Positions 25,922 to 36,453 of a stretch of DNA of 61,361 nt are shown here, one piece after another. Made by a program: the position numbers and the translations under genes. The stretch covers positions 1 through 61,361 of the forward strand of contig NZ_JAIVKJ010000007.1 in assembly GCF_020524885.1 (NCBI RefSeq), given 5' to 3'. The notes under the pieces were generated by a model. The model was not told where the DNA came from, ran no database searches, and saw only the letters and a program-made list of their open reading frames with translations. The number at the start of each line of letters is the position of its first letter. Within the stretch, counting starts at the first letter, position 1. The DNA comes from Microbulbifer elongatus. GTDB taxonomy: Bacteria > Pseudomonadota > Gammaproteobacteria > Pseudomonadales > Cellvibrionaceae.

Positions 25922-27067
25922 ATGTTGATCGGTGTTCCAAAAGAGATTAAAAACCACGAGTACCGCATCGGCCTGACTCCCGCCAGCGTTCGTGAGCTGG
26001 TTGGTCACGGCCATGAAGTAGTCGTGCAGAAAGACGGCGGTTCAGCCATCGGCTTTACCGACGAAATGTATGAACAGGCTGGCGCCAAGATCATCGATAC
26101 CCCGGAAGAGATCTTTGCCACCGCGGACATGATCGTGAAGGTAAAAGAGCCTCAGCCGCACGAGTGCGAGATGCTGCGCCCGGGCCAGCTGCTGTACACC
26201 TACCTGCACCTGGCACCCGATCCCAAGCAGACCGAGCTGCTGGTTAAGTCTGGTGCCACCTGTATTGCTTACGAAACCGTAACCGACCGCGCAGGCGGCC
26301 TGCCGCTGCTGGCACCGATGTCTGAAGTTGCCGGTCGTATGTCCGTACAGTGCGGTGCGCACCACCTGGAAAAAGCTCAGGGCGGTCTCGGCGTACTGCT
26401 GGGCGGTGTACCCGGTGTAGCCCCGGCCAAAGTGCTGATTATCGGCGGTGGTGTAGTAGGTACCCAGGCGGCCAAGATGGCGCTGGGTATGGGTGCCGAT
26501 GTGACCATCCTCGATCGCTCCCTGCCGCGCCTGCGTCAGCTGGACGATATCTTTGGTGGCGCTGTGCGCACCGAATACTCCACCAACGATGCCATCGAGA
26601 AGCACGCGCTGGAAGCTGACCTGGTTGTCGGTGCGGTGCTGATCCCGGGCGCTGCGGCACCGAAGCTGCTGACTCGTGACCATATCAGCCGTATGAAGAA
26701 AGGCGCTGTGGTTGTGGATGTGGCGATTGACCAGGGTGGTTGCTTCGAAACCTCCAAGGCCACTACCCACCAGGAGCCGACCTATGTTGTGGATGGCGTA
26801 GTGCACTACTGTGTTGCCAACATGCCGGGCGGTGTTGCTCGTACCTCCACCATGGCCCTGAACAACGCCACTCTGCCGTTTGCCGTTGCACTGGCCAACA
26901 AGGGTGCCAAGCAGGCACTGCTGGACGACGCCAACCTGCTGGAAGGCCTGAACGTACACGCCGGTATGGTGACCTACAAGGCGGTAGCGGATGTGCTGGG
27001 TTACGAGTACGTAGATCCGAAACTCGCCCTGCAGAAGTCTGCAGTGGACTCTGAAGTAGCCGCGTAA
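25922..27067 (+). CDS. ald: alanine dehydrogenase
   Basis: Ald interconverts L-alanine and pyruvate plus ammonia with NAD, allowing growth on alanine. The N-terminus MLIGVPKEIKNHEYRIGLTP is diagnostic; the nucleotide-binding turn is LIIGGGVVGTQAAKMAL followed by the acidic LD at the end of strand two; VDVAIDQGGCFETS and HYCVANMPGGVARTST are further family blocks. Length, 381 residues, is about ten longer than usual because of a C-terminal tail. AGGAGAAGACG precedes the ATG. Divergent from an Lrp/AsnC regulator. Confidence 0.97.
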   Translation: MLIGVPKEIKNHEYRIGLTPASVRELVGHGHEVVVQKDGGSAIGFTDEMYEQAGAKIIDTPEEIFATADMIVKVKEPQPHECEMLRPGQLLYTYLHLAPDPKQTELLVKSGATCIAYETVTDRAGGLPLLAPMSEVAGRMSVQCGAHHLEKAQGGLGVLLGGVPGVAPAKVLIIGGGVVGTQAAKMALGMGADVTILDRSLPRLRQLDDIFGGAVRTEYSTNDAIEKHALEADLVVGAVLIPGAAAPKLLTRDHISRMKKGAVVVDVAIDQGGCFETSKATTHQEPTYVVDGVVHYCVANMPGGVARTSTMALNNATLPFAVALANKGAKQALLDDANLLEGLNVHAGMVTYKAVADVLGYEYVDPKLALQKSAVDSEVAA

Positions 27068-27167
27068 GGCTGCTTCAAAAGGACTGAACAGAAATTTCTC
27101 AGTTCTCTTCGGGGCGTCCCCACGCCCCGGCTCTGTGAGACCCGGCAGTGTCTTGACTGCCATTGTA

Positions 27168-27192
27168 GCCGCGCTTTTTGCGCGGCTTTTTT
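27168..27192 (+). terminator. intrinsic terminator of ald
   Basis: GCCGCGC, a five-T loop, GCGCGGC and a run of six T form a standard terminator about 100 bases after the ald stop; it also faces the end of rsmE. Confidence 0.85.
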
Positions 27193-27219
27193 GTGCCAGT
27201 TTGCAAGGTATTGGAAAGG

Positions 27220-27963
27220 CTATCGGCCGGGGAACAGGCGACTGAGTAGAACCGGCAGGGCGGTTTCCACCCGCAGGATTCTCGGCCCCAGGTGTACGGA
27301 CTCGAAGCCCGCATCCTGAAGCTTCTCGACTTCGTAGGGGATGAATCCACCTTCGGGACCTACTGCGAGGGCAGTCTGGCCGGAAATATCGATGGGGCAG
27401 GGGGTGTCGGTAACAGGATGGGCCACCAGCTTGCGGGAATTCGCGGTGATGCCCGGCAGCTCGTCTTCTACAAAGGGTTTGAAGCGTTTGCGCAAGTGGA
27501 TTTCCGGCATGCCGGTATCCACTGCCTGTTCCAGGCCCAGCACACATTGTTCCCTGAGCTTGTCTGCGGCCAGCCAAGGGCTCTGCCAATAGGACTTTTC
27601 TACCCGATACGCATTGATGAGATACAGCCTTTTTACCCCGAGCGCGGTGGCATGCTGGATGGTGCGCTTGAGCATTTTCGGGCGGGGTAGGGCGAGGATC
27701 ATGGTTAGGGGCAAAGCCGGCGGTGGCGCGCTGTGCAGTGATATCTCCAGCGCAATGTGGCGGTCACCGCGTTCGATCACCTTGCCATCGCCAATCTGCC
27801 CATCAATGAGCCCAACCTTCAATACATCGCCCACCTCCGCGCGATGGACTTCCGCAACATGCTGGAAGCGGCGTTCGCGCAGTACGGCAATGGCCGGGGC
27901 ATGAGGTTCGGCGGTTGTGCCGGTTGTGGAAAAATCGCCGGGCTCGAGAAGAATCAGGTTCAC
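27220..27963 (-). CDS. rsmE: 16S rRNA (uracil-1498-N3)-methyltransferase RsmE
   Basis: RsmE methylates U1498 of 16S rRNA in the 30S subunit. The 247-residue protein has an N-terminal PUA-like domain and a C-terminal SPOUT knot with AVGPEGGFIPYEVE and LGPRILRVETA, the SAM-binding signatures. RFQHVAEVHRAEVGD is also typical. The start is GTG, six bases after the stop of the QueD-like gene, so the two are probably co-transcribed. Confidence 0.93.
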   Translation of the reverse strand: MNLILLEPGDFSTTGTTAEPHAPAIAVLRERRFQHVAEVHRAEVGDVLKVGLIDGQIGDGKVIERGDRHIALEISLHSAPPPALPLTMILALPRPKMLKRTIQHATALGVKRLYLINAYRVEKSYWQSPWLAADKLREQCVLGLEQAVDTGMPEIHLRKRFKPFVEDELPGITANSRKLVAHPVTDTPCPIDISGQTALAVGPEGGFIPYEVEKLQDAGFESVHLGPRILRVETALPVLLSRLFPGR

Positions 27964-27969
27964 GATGAG

Positions 27970-28812
27970 TTACTGCCTGGCAGAGGCGACGGCGCCCTTG
28001 CCAATACCTTCATAGGCGCGCACACGAATCTCGTGTCCGGGGTGGTCGGCGGCGAGCTGGTCGGCCATGTACTGTGCCAGCTGTTCCACTGTGGTATCGC
28101 AGTCGAGGATTTCACAGCGGTCGGCGGGAATCGTCAGGGTGAACTCACCCTGGCGGGCACTGTAGGCAAAGTGCAATTGCCGTCCTGCGTCTTTTTGCAG
28201 ATCCTCGCGGGTGCCGAGATAGATGTCGGCCCAGCGCTCAGCCCACTGGGTTTCCAGTTGCGGGGAGCGTTCGCCATCAACGTCGATGCGGATACGCGAG
28301 CGGTGGCCGTGGGCAATCCGCTGGCAGTTGCCGTCGTGTTTTTTCAGGCCGTGGCTGTAGTGGTAGTAGGGGGTGTCGATTGCCTCACTGACAAAACCCA
28401 GTTGCAACTGGTCGACACTGGTTGGGAAAATTCCGTGGAGTTCCTCCACGCACCAACGGGCCACCGACTCCGGGGTGATGGATTCCACTGCTACCAGGGC
28501 GAAAGCCTGGGCCGGGCCGGTTACTGAAATGGTTTCGCCGCTATCCAGCTGCCAGTCCAGGCGGAGGCCGTCATCGCTCTCGGTCAATTTTAGCTGCGGC
28601 GCCAGGGTCGGTACCAGCAGGCGGTGATCCAGCTGGGTATCCAGCCAGTTGCGCAGGGTCTTTTTGACGATGCCGAAATCACACACCATCCCCTGTTCGT
28701 CCAGTGTGCCGTCGAGCGCCGCATTGGCCAGCCAGGTCTCGCCGACAATACCGCGGCTGCGGTGGAGATAGCTGAAATCCACGTTGGTGAGGCTGTCGAC
28801 AAACAGATGCAT
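27970..28812 (-). CDS. double-length 6-pyruvoyl/6-carboxy-tetrahydropterin synthase-like protein
   Basis: A 280-residue member of the PTPS/QueD family, which normally has about 120-150 residues. An early half carries the family block GMVCDFGIVKKTLRNWL with LDHRLLVP; the later half has HGHRSRIRIDVDG, matching the zinc-binding HxH region, and a second D-rich block near the end. It therefore looks like two PTPS-like folds in one chain, with zinc ligands mainly in the second. The function may be queuosine or folate-type pterin chemistry, or something else. No queC, queE or queF is nearby. The open frame upstream of 28812 is not supported. It appears to form an operon with rsmE. Confidence 0.75.
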   Translation of the reverse strand: MHLFVDSLTNVDFSYLHRSRGIVGETWLANAALDGTLDEQGMVCDFGIVKKTLRNWLDTQLDHRLLVPTLAPQLKLTESDDGLRLDWQLDSGETISVTGPAQAFALVAVESITPESVARWCVEELHGIFPTSVDQLQLGFVSEAIDTPYYHYSHGLKKHDGNCQRIAHGHRSRIRIDVDGERSPQLETQWAERWADIYLGTREDLQKDAGRQLHFAYSARQGEFTLTIPADRCEILDCDTTVEQLAQYMADQLAADHPGHEIRVRAYEGIGKGAVASARQ

Positions 28813-29087
28813 AGGTTTACCGGGTAAAAAGTGGCTGACTGGGTGACTGAACAGCCCGGGTTCGGGCGCGGCACAGTATAGCTTTTTGCCGTGGCAAATT
28901 GGCGCCCTGGCTTGAGGATTTTCTCGGCGAATGCTGCCCGGCAAAAGCCCGGGCGGTAAAAGATTGGAAAATTGGGGCTGGAACCTGGCGCCTTGAGTCT
29001 CTATAATCGCGCCCTCTTCGAGTGCAGGCCAACCAGTTTGGTCGCGCTGGTACCTATGAGGTGCTAGCCTGAGTGCTCGAGCGTGAT

Positions 29088-29198
<111 letters not shown>

Positions 29199-29523
29199 CC
29201 AGTTTCCTTCCTGGGCTGGTCCATACGCCTGCCTTTCCTGGCTCTCTACTCTTCACTTCCTCTTGATTCTCTGCCGACAAGCGCTGCATGTTTTCTGTGC
29301 ATATTGGGCTTGCTGCGAATCTGTCGTTCTGCTTCTCTGGCGAAACTTTTCTCCAAAACATCGGTGAAACAGGGAATTTTGTGCCGATGTGTTGCAGTGG
29401 TTTGTCGCTCCGTCCCGGCGCGAGAAAGCCCTGTGCTATAAACCGCGACAGTAAAAGATTTTCTCTTCACCGAATACGGGCTTGCCCCAGCGGATAATTC
29501 GAAAAATCGATCAGAGGATGCCA
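29199..29523. other. 325-base region without a recognisable gene
   Basis: Between the SRP RNA and the M2 peptidase I see no coding signal, repeat or strong hairpin. It must contain the peptidase promoter, but I cannot place it with confidence. Confidence 0.5.
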
Positions 29524-31446
29524 ATGAAAAAAATAGCCCTGGTTATCGCTGTTGCTGCAGTCGCGGCAGCGGGCTGCGATAGCGGAAATGACAAGCCAGC
29601 CTCGGACATGGTCGCACCGCCCTCGAGTGCAAAAGTTTCCTACGCAGCGAATACCACCGATGCGGGCACCGTGGCCCAGGCCAACGATGCCAGTAGTGAC
29701 CTGGATGCGGAGGGCGCCAACGCTTTTCTAGACAGTGCCCAGGAGCGGCTGGCGACCATGGCAGAAGAAGTTAGCCACGCGAGCTGGCTTGCTTCTACCT
29801 ATATCAATGTCGATTCCCAATTTACCGAGGCGCTGGCGGTCGAGCGCTACACCGCGCTGGCGGTGGAGCTTGCCCAGGAGGCTGCCAGGTTTGACGACGT
29901 CGAGCTGGATCCCGAGACCCGTCGCATGCTCACCATGCTGAAACAAGGGTTGGTGTTTCCCGCGCCCAATGATCCGAAGCTGACCGCCGAGCTGGCGCAG
30001 ATCGGATCGAAGATGCAGGGTATGTATGGCGCTGGAAAATATTGCCCGGAGCAGAAAGCGGGCAGCGATGAAGAAGGCAAGTGCTACACCCTGACCGAAA
30101 TGGGCCAGATGATGGCTAACAGCCGCGACCCCAACCTGCTCAAGGATTTGTGGGTAGGTTGGCGCAAGGTGTCGCCTCCCATGAAGCCCCTGTACGAGCG
30201 ACAGGTCGAGATCGGCAATGCGGGTGCCAAGGAGCTGGGTTACGACAATCTCAGTGTCATGTGGCGCTCCAAATACGATATGCCTGCGGACGCCTTTGCC
30301 GCAGACATGGACCAGCAGTGGAGCAAGGTAAAGCCACTCTACGAAGCGCTGCACTGCCATGTGCGCGCGCGACTTAATGAACACTACGGGGATGACGTGG
30401 TGCCTGCGACAGGCAAAATTCCCGCGCATTTACTCGGCAATATGTGGGCGCAGGAGTGGGGCAATGTGTATGACATCGTGAAAGACGATGACATGGAAGC
30501 GCCCTACGATCTTACTCAGCTGGTGGTCGACTCCGGTATGAGTGAGAAAGACATGGTGAAGGTGGGGGAGAAATTCTTTACCTCCCTCGGTTTCAAGCCT
30601 CTGCCGGAAACCTTCTGGGAGCGCTCGCAGTTTGTGCAGCCCCGCGACCGGGACGTAGTTTGTCATGCCAGTGCCTGGAACCTGGATGGCAAAGACGATA
30701 TCCGCATCAAGATGTGTATCAATAAAACAGGTGAAGACCTGATTACCGTGCACCACGAGTTGGGACACAACTTTTACCAGCGCATCTATAACCAGCAGCC
30801 TTTCCTGTATAAGGAGGGGGCCAACGACGGTTTCCACGAAGCAGTGGGCGATACCATTGCGCTTTCCATCACGCCAAAGTACCTGAAAGAAATCGGTCTG
30901 ATGGATGAAATCCCCGGTGCCGATAAAGATATCGGTTACCTGATGCAGCAGGCGCTGGACAAGATTGCCTTCCTTCCCTTTGGGCTGTTGGTGGACAAGT
31001 GGCGCTGGCAGGTATTCAACGGCGAAGTGCAGCCGGGGGATTACAATAAAGCCTGGTGGAAACTGCGCGAAGACTATCAGGGCATTCAGGCGCCGGTAGC
31101 GCGCAGTGAGGCAAACTTTGATCCGGGCGCCAAGTACCATATCCCGGGTAATACGCCTTACGCGCGTTACTTCTTGGCGCGGATCCAGCAGTTCCAGTTC
31201 CACCGCGCCCTGTGTGAGGCGGCGGGCGAAACCGGTCCGCTGCACCGCTGCTCCATTTTCAAAAATGACGCAGCGGGCAAAAAACTGCGCAACATGCTCG
31301 CCATGGGCGCAAGCAAACCCTGGCCAGATGCCATGGAGGCGCTGACCGGTCAGCGCGAACTGGATGCCTCCGCGATTGTGGATTATTTCGAACCACTCAT
31401 GGTTTATCTGCAGGAGCAAAACCAGGGTCGGGACTGCGGCTGGTAA
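29524..31446 (+). CDS. M2-family peptidyl-dipeptidase lipoprotein (ACE-like)
   Basis: A 640-residue zinc dipeptidyl carboxypeptidase related to angiotensin-converting enzyme. The zinc motif HELGH is at 411-415, with the third ligand in GFHEAVGD about 25 residues later. A signal peptide ends in a lipobox, AAAGC (Cys18), so it should be a periplasmic or outer-membrane lipoprotein. The start ATG has AGAGGA six bases upstream. Length and domain layout match bacterial M2 enzymes. It would trim dipeptides from peptide C-termini, which suits a peptide-using marine bacterium. Confidence 0.94.
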   Translation: MKKIALVIAVAAVAAAGCDSGNDKPASDMVAPPSSAKVSYAANTTDAGTVAQANDASSDLDAEGANAFLDSAQERLATMAEEVSHASWLASTYINVDSQFTEALAVERYTALAVELAQEAARFDDVELDPETRRMLTMLKQGLVFPAPNDPKLTAELAQIGSKMQGMYGAGKYCPEQKAGSDEEGKCYTLTEMGQMMANSRDPNLLKDLWVGWRKVSPPMKPLYERQVEIGNAGAKELGYDNLSVMWRSKYDMPADAFAADMDQQWSKVKPLYEALHCHVRARLNEHYGDDVVPATGKIPAHLLGNMWAQEWGNVYDIVKDDDMEAPYDLTQLVVDSGMSEKDMVKVGEKFFTSLGFKPLPETFWERSQFVQPRDRDVVCHASAWNLDGKDDIRIKMCINKTGEDLITVHHELGHNFYQRIYNQQPFLYKEGANDGFHEAVGDTIALSITPKYLKEIGLMDEIPGADKDIGYLMQQALDKIAFLPFGLLVDKWRWQVFNGEVQPGDYNKAWWKLREDYQGIQAPVARSEANFDPGAKYHIPGNTPYARYFLARIQQFQFHRALCEAAGETGPLHRCSIFKNDAAGKKLRNMLAMGASKPWPDAMEALTGQRELDASAIVDYFEPLMVYLQEQNQGRDCGW

Positions 31447-31704
31447 CAGTTGGCATTCTTACGATTGGCTGAGGCTATTGACCATATATTCACGCTCAAT
31501 GGCCTTGAGGGTTTGAAACCGGATCTTTGACCATAGTATTGAAAGTGACTTGATGTGTATCAGGTGGTCGCGCAACTTTATGCGCCATCGTCTGCACTCA
31601 AATCCGGGGGGAGGGCATCCGGCCGTACATCGGCCGGTAAGATGCCAGCCTTCGATAAATGGACGATTAATGGAATAAACCCCAGCCAAAAAAAGAGGTT
31701 GCTA

Positions 31705-32175
31705 ATGAGCAATATTGATATCGGTATTGGTGAAAAAGATCGCGAACAGGTTGCAAAGGGCTTGAAGCGTCTGCTCGCAGACTCCTACACCCTGTACCTG
31801 CAGACCCACAACTTCCACTGGAACGTTACCGGCCGTCTGTTCCGCGAGCTGCACCTGATGTTCGAGGAGCATTACACCGAGTTGGCTGTTGCGGTGGACG
31901 ATATCGCCGAGCGAATTCGTACCCTGGATGTCGTTGCTCCGGGTACCTACAAGGCGTTTGCCGAGCTTAGCTCCATCAAGGAAGTTGAGGATGTCCCTGC
32001 GGCAGAGGAAATGGTGCGCATCCTGACCCAGGGGCACGAGCAGGTGGTGAAGACCTGTCGTGAAGTGCTCAAGGCGGCGCAGGACGCGGACGACGAATCC
32101 ACCGCAGCGCTGGTGGGTGACCGCATGCGGGTGCACGAAAAGACGGCGTGGATGTTGCGCGCGACTGCTCAGTAA
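31705..32175 (+). CDS. dps: Dps-family DNA-protecting ferritin
   Basis: A 156-residue Dps protein. Dps forms twelve-subunit shells that oxidise iron with hydrogen peroxide and protect DNA in stress. The ferroxidase block is present: [10 protein letters not shown] (34-43), a histidine at 50, and [15 protein letters not shown] (61-75). AGAGG lies before the ATG. The N-terminus is short, without a lysine-rich tail, so DNA binding may be weak. The 258 bases upstream have no gene and no clear OxyR site. A terminator hairpin follows. Confidence 0.93.
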   Translation: MSNIDIGIGEKDREQVAKGLKRLLADSYTLYLQTHNFHWNVTGRLFRELHLMFEEHYTELAVAVDDIAERIRTLDVVAPGTYKAFAELSSIKEVEDVPAAEEMVRILTQGHEQVVKTCREVLKAAQDADDESTAALVGDRMRVHEKTAWMLRATAQ

Positions 32176-32210
32176 AGGTATCTGGAAAGTCACCTGACAA
32201 TACGTTTCGC

Positions 32211-32233
32211 AAAACCGGCCATTGGCCGGTTTT
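32211..32233 (+). terminator. intrinsic terminator of dps
   Basis: AAAACCGGCC-ATT-GGCCGGTTTT is a perfect ten-pair hairpin 35 bases after the dps stop, with its T residues in the descending arm. Confidence 0.75.
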
Positions 32234-32309
32234 GTCGTTTCTGGCCTTTGCAAATTTTAGTGGAAGGGACTTGCTGAAGAACCTGCGCATACCACTGCGG
32301 GAGCGCCCG

Positions 32310-33200
32310 CTAACCCGCGGTAGCGATTTGCTTGAATGCCGCCGCTGCGGCCGAAAGCCCCCCGCTGCTGCGGGTGAGAATACCGACTGGGTGCACCATC
32401 TCCGGTTCTTCCAGTGGCTTGCAGACAAGGCCGTAACTGCGCATCTGATCTTCACACAGGCTCGGCATGGCGCTGACGCCAAGACCGGATTGGACCAGCC
32501 TGCCGATGGTGCTCAGCTGGTTGGCTTCACACAGCAGGCGCGGCGATTGGTCCGCTGGAAGGCTCTGCGCGAAGGCACTGTCGGTCCAGCGTCGCACCGC
32601 CGACCCCCGGTTCATGGCGATAAATGGATCGCTGGCGAGATCGCGCCAGCGAACAGATGTTCTTTTTGAGTTTCGGTGCCCGGGTGGCAGTACCGCGATA
32701 AAGCGGTCACTGGCGATCGGGGTAAACGACAGGTTGCCCAGATCGTCCGGCCTGAAGCTGATCCCAAGCTCGGCGCGCCCCTCCTGAACGGCGTGCACTA
32801 CGCGCTCCATCACTATGTCTTCCAGCACGATATTGATATCCGGGTGCCGCCGGTGAAAGGTCTCCAACAGGGGTGGCAACTGATTCAGGGCAAAGGCCGG
32901 AATGGCGGCAATGGAAAGTTGTCCCTGTTTCAGCCGGAACCGCTGCTGCACCGCATCGAGAGTGTTGTCCCAGTTGTGCAGTAGTTGCTGGGCGCGCTCC
33001 ACAAACCGGCTGCCCTCCGGCGTCAGTGCTAGTTGCCGGCCATCACGGCTGAACAGGTCCCCGCCGAGGGACTCTTCCAGGCTGCGGATGGCGATGGATA
33101 TGGCGGGCTGGGACACGTGCAGCTGTGCGCTTGCCTCGGCTAGACTGCGGGTGCGTGCGACGGCCACAAAGGCCCGCAACTGTTTGATGGTGGCGCTCAC
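32310..33200 (-). CDS. LysR-family transcriptional regulator
   Basis: A 296-residue LysR regulator. The N-terminal helix-turn-helix spans about 18-60 (TRSLAEASAQLHVSQPAISIAIRSLEESLG) and the rest is a periplasmic-binding-protein-like effector domain. It diverges from the acetoacetyl-CoA synthetase gene across 299 bases, so that gene is its likely target; the effector may be a ketone-body or short-chain acid metabolite. This is inference from position. Confidence 0.92.
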   Translation of the reverse strand: MSATIKQLRAFVAVARTRSLAEASAQLHVSQPAISIAIRSLEESLGGDLFSRDGRQLALTPEGSRFVERAQQLLHNWDNTLDAVQQRFRLKQGQLSIAAIPAFALNQLPPLLETFHRRHPDINIVLEDIVMERVVHAVQEGRAELGISFRPDDLGNLSFTPIASDRFIAVLPPGHRNSKRTSVRWRDLASDPFIAMNRGSAVRRWTDSAFAQSLPADQSPRLLCEANQLSTIGRLVQSGLGVSAMPSLCEDQMRSYGLVCKPLEEPEMVHPVGILTRSSGGLSAAAAAFKQIATAG

Positions 33201-33299
33201 GGAATGCCCTGCCTTGTTTGCGAAGGGGTGCCGGTCCCGGGGTTACCGCACCGGTTAACTGTTAAGAAAAATTTAACATTTATAAATAAGTTTAAATTA

Positions 33300-33315
33300 G
33301 TCTTAACATTAAGAC
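33300..33315. promoter_or_regulatory. candidate LysR operator
   Basis: GTCTTA-ACAT-TAAGAC is a perfect six-pair palindrome in an AT-rich part of the gap between the LysR gene and the acetoacetyl-CoA synthetase gene. The nearby GTTAACTGTTAAGAAAAA is a possible second half-site cluster. The rest of the 33201-33499 gap holds no gene. Confidence 0.45.
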
Positions 33316-33499
33316 CAAGGCATGATTGTTCCCGCGGCGAGAGCGCGAATAATAGTCAGCCAGTATCGCGCCGTTGTGACTGCTGAACAGGGGGTCGTAT
33401 TCCCGCCAGTAGACCTTCGTAAACCAATAAGAATCGCCATACTTGCTGGGTGAGTTCACCGGCAGGTCCGCAAAGCAATAATCTAGAGAGTTATTCGAG

Positions 33500-35473
<1,974 letters not shown>

Positions 35474-35597
35474 TCTCCATCATTTTCCACCTCTACACAG
35501 GTAACAGCGGTGCCGGGTTCAGGGGATACCTGACCCGGTAAACGGTTTGGGTAGCCAGTCTTACGGCCTTTGCCGGAGAGCTGGCTATCGCGCCAAA

Positions 35598-35771
35598 TCA
35601 GGCCGCTTTCAGGTGCTGACCAGACTGGGCCTTTTCAAGACGCGCCTGCTCTTCATCCATCTTGCGCAGCGCCATGCGGGTAAAAAAACCGCCCATCACA
35701 CACACAAATGCGATAATCCCCAGGCTCAGCAGGCCAGAAAAGCTGGTGAAAAGGTCGATCATTGCGTCCAT
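35598..35771 (-). CDS. small DUF3149 membrane protein
   Basis: A 57-residue single-span membrane protein. FTSFSGLLSLGIIAFVCVMG forms a hydrophobic helix at about 8-30, followed by FFTRMALRKMDEEQARLEKA, a charged amphipathic tail. This pattern matches the DUF3149 family. An excellent GGAGG seven bases from the ATG at 35771 fixes the start; the longer open frame upstream has no ribosome site. The function is unknown. Confidence 0.75.
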   Translation of the reverse strand: MDAMIDLFTSFSGLLSLGIIAFVCVMGGFFTRMALRKMDEEQARLEKAQSGQHLKAA

Positions 35772-35957
35772 GGTTGCCTCCGGGCTTAGTTGGCGCCGGG
35801 GATAGGTTCTTTCCGGCGACTTGTCTTTAACTGAGGCCAGTGTAAAGTGACGCCGATTGCCGGGCTTGATCCAGGTCAAGCTCGCGAGCGATTCTGCGCT
35901 AAGCTGTTGGTACCTGATTCCAGTGTCCATAAACCAATAAATTCACGGAAGATAAGC

Positions 35958-36338
35958 ATGATTACCTACCTCTATTGGGCCGCCGTTATTGCTCTGGTTG
36001 TACTGGCCCTGTTTGCGGGCAGCCGTTTTGGCAGCCTGGGTAAAGGGGCCATTGTCGGAGCTGTCATCTTTCTGACTGGCTGGCTCGCCTACTACTTCCA
36101 TTTCGAACAGGTTTTCGTCAAACGCTTCGGCGGCGTGATGCGTATCAGTGTGCCTGAAGGGCAGCGTCACCTGGGCTCTACCTGGAAGGACGATAACCTT
36201 TGGGTGGAAAACTACGACCCCGAAAGCAACGAGTGCATCTTCAGTGAGTACTCGAAAGGTAACCTGCTGGAAGGCCGGGTCATTATTCGCAACTGCAACC
36301 CGCTGATGGAACGTACCGGATCGGTTCCGGCGCGCTGA
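35958..36338 (+). CDS. hypothetical membrane-anchored protein
   Basis: A 126-residue protein I do not recognise. Two hydrophobic helices (about 3-22 and 29-46) are followed by an 80-residue soluble domain with GSTWKDDNLWVENYDPESNECIFSEYSKG. CGGAAG lies before the ATG. Two cysteines (in NECIF and RNCNP) could form a disulfide if the domain is periplasmic. It sits just upstream of tamA on the same strand, about 115 bases away, so it might be co-expressed with envelope assembly genes, but there is no further evidence. Confidence 0.7.
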   Translation: MITYLYWAAVIALVVLALFAGSRFGSLGKGAIVGAVIFLTGWLAYYFHFEQVFVKRFGGVMRISVPEGQRHLGSTWKDDNLWVENYDPESNECIFSEYSKGNLLEGRVIIRNCNPLMERTGSVPAR

Positions 36339-36453
36339 GGTCAGTGCGCCCTGGCCGACTGTGCCGACGCCGGCGGCGCACATATGTAAGACCGGTTAAT
36401 GACCGGTAAAAGTACGCTGCTTCGCGCAACTTTTACTGGTATTCGGCGTCGCA

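Noticed and set aside
26042..27589. 515-codon minus-strand open frame
   Set aside because: Antisense to ald and running into rsmE in another frame; composition is that of a shadow frame with no domain.
30430..31419. 329-codon minus-strand open frame
   Set aside because: Antisense to the M2 peptidase gene, whose zinc motif and lipobox are unambiguous.
35513..35538. Hairpin after the acetoacetyl-CoA synthetase gene as a terminator
   Set aside because: The stem has a bulge and no T-run follows, so I did not list it as a terminator.
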